Source: Mesostigma viride
Taxonomy: Eukaryota; Streptophyta; Mesostigmatophyceae; Mesostigmatales; Mesostigmataceae
DNA length: 64,000 nucleotides
Direction: 5' to 3'
Assembly (NCBI GenBank): GCA_009746045.1
Contig: RPFO01000041.1
Coordinates: 7,140,026 to 7,204,025 of the forward strand
In this document: positions 63,113 to 64,000 of the stretch, in pieces
Position numbering within the stretch: the stretch's first letter is position 1
Layout of the letters: every line of letters starts with the position of its first letter
Notes under the pieces: generated by a model
The model's database searches: none
The model's input: only the letters and a program-made list of their open reading frames with translations
What the model was told of the DNA's origin: nothing
Made by a program: the position numbers and the translations under genes

Positions 63113-64000
63113 GTACTGTATCTGCGATATCTGCGATTCTTCCGTCGACCTCCGGAGTACCCCCCAATGGCTGATTTTTGTACCACGATTTTCTACCTAA
63201 TTATCGGCGGTACTCCCCCTAATTATCGGACCAACGGTCACGAAGCTCGCTTTATATAAGGGAAAGGATAAATTTTTCTTATTCTGACAAAAGGATCGTC
63301 TGGGCGGCGCGGCGCGGTCACGGTAGTGACGGTAGCATTCTGTCTACTACGGGATTTCTTATTCCGGCGCCCAATGGCCTCCAGGACAGGCGCGCCGCGC
63401 CAGACTCGCCCGCGTTTGGGCTTTGGGCGTCTTGGAATTTGGCTTTGGGCGTCTTGGAAGTTGGCTTTGGGCGTTTGCTCTTTTGGCAGATTTCTACACC
63501 ACACTGGTACTACGCACAGACTGGTGCGGCGTAACATTTTTAAACTTGGTAAAATCATTACCGCCGCACAGCCAGCCATAACTGGACAAGGTGATGGCCG
63601 CAAGTAGTCGTTGCTGGGCTATCGTATTTGTAGCATGGGGCGTTTCACCGAGTCTACGGTTAGCATGATGGGGAGGATTCCTAACCTTCATTATGTGGGT
63701 TAAGTAGGGGTGCTCATAGTGCCCGGTTTCCCTCGCTTCCTTGTAAACCAGGCTCTGCGTCAAGATCACAGACGACCGGGTAAGTAGTTGTTCCAGTCTG
63801 TTCTAGTTTGTATGACGCCTGCTATTAGGCGTTCTTGTTATTGTCGTTCATCATCGCCGTGACCGTCGTGGCCAGCAGCGTGCTTTTTTTACATACCGGA
63901 TGGTGTCGACTTGTTTATTGATAGCGCATTGGTGAATATCGCTGCATGGAGGAATATCGGCTACAACCCGCGGGAAAGTGCTGGCTCCAATGTTCTTTTT
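63113..64000. other. No recognised gene
   Basis: A 21-bp unit (ttggctttgggcgtcttggaa) is repeated two to three times near 63416-63470. ORFs are short and unrecognised. Confidence 0.45.

Overview
This is a eukaryotic nuclear window with almost no host coding content. It is a stack of nested transposable elements: Ty3/gypsy, Ty1/copia-like, R2-like non-LTR, and one TIR DNA transposon. Evidence for a eukaryote is a spliced partial gene at the left edge, introns, many microsatellites and minisatellites, and chromodomain, PHD and RING domains. The GC-rich non-LTR elements and plant-like chromovirus suggest an alga or other non-vascular photosynthetic eukaryote. I cannot name the species.

Layout. 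1-1438: 3' end of an unrecognised two-exon gene. 1504-19494: a decayed gypsy element (minus strand; TSD tatag at 1499-1503 and 19495-19499). Inside it is a non-coding LTR element, 4947-13958 (TSD cggtg), and inside the 5' LTR of that is an intact copia-like element, 5030-11484 (TSD ctaat). 19723-19934: a palindromic MITE-like element. 20089-20691: an orphan ORF. 20751-24044: a 5'-truncated plus-strand R2-like element. About 24054-30866: a full-length minus-strand relative with a PHD-finger ORF1, a RING/zinc-finger/RT/endonuclease ORF2 and a 231-bp tandem-repeat 5' region. 30867-32047: three head-to-tail truncated copies. 32400-60351: a decayed chromodomain gypsy element (plus strand) that has lost its 5' LTR. 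It is interrupted by copia-like element 2 (34742-42457, TSD tcttt), copia-like element 3 (42950-50769, minus strand, TSD gctag), an unclassified insert (52430-53726) and a TIR transposon with an 8-bp TSD (55836-58474) carrying a PHD exon. It also has a third ORF downstream of the integrase. 60988-61705: a 24-bp minisatellite. The remainder is non-coding or unrecognised.

The most interesting signal is that the three copia-like elements, from clearly different families, share a set of unusual features. LTRs run AGTT...AACT instead of TG...CA. The integrase has DD29E-type spacing, an aspartic-protease-like domain lies between integrase and RT, and the RT box is HGDD rather than YxDD. The polypurine side ends in TGG directly before AGTT, and there is no canonical initiator-Met primer site. 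The termini are fixed independently by an uninterrupted paralogous site (element 1) and by the interrupted gypsy reading frame (elements 2 and 3). This looks like a distinct copia-related lineage. Element 3 also joins gag to pol through one in-frame UGA.
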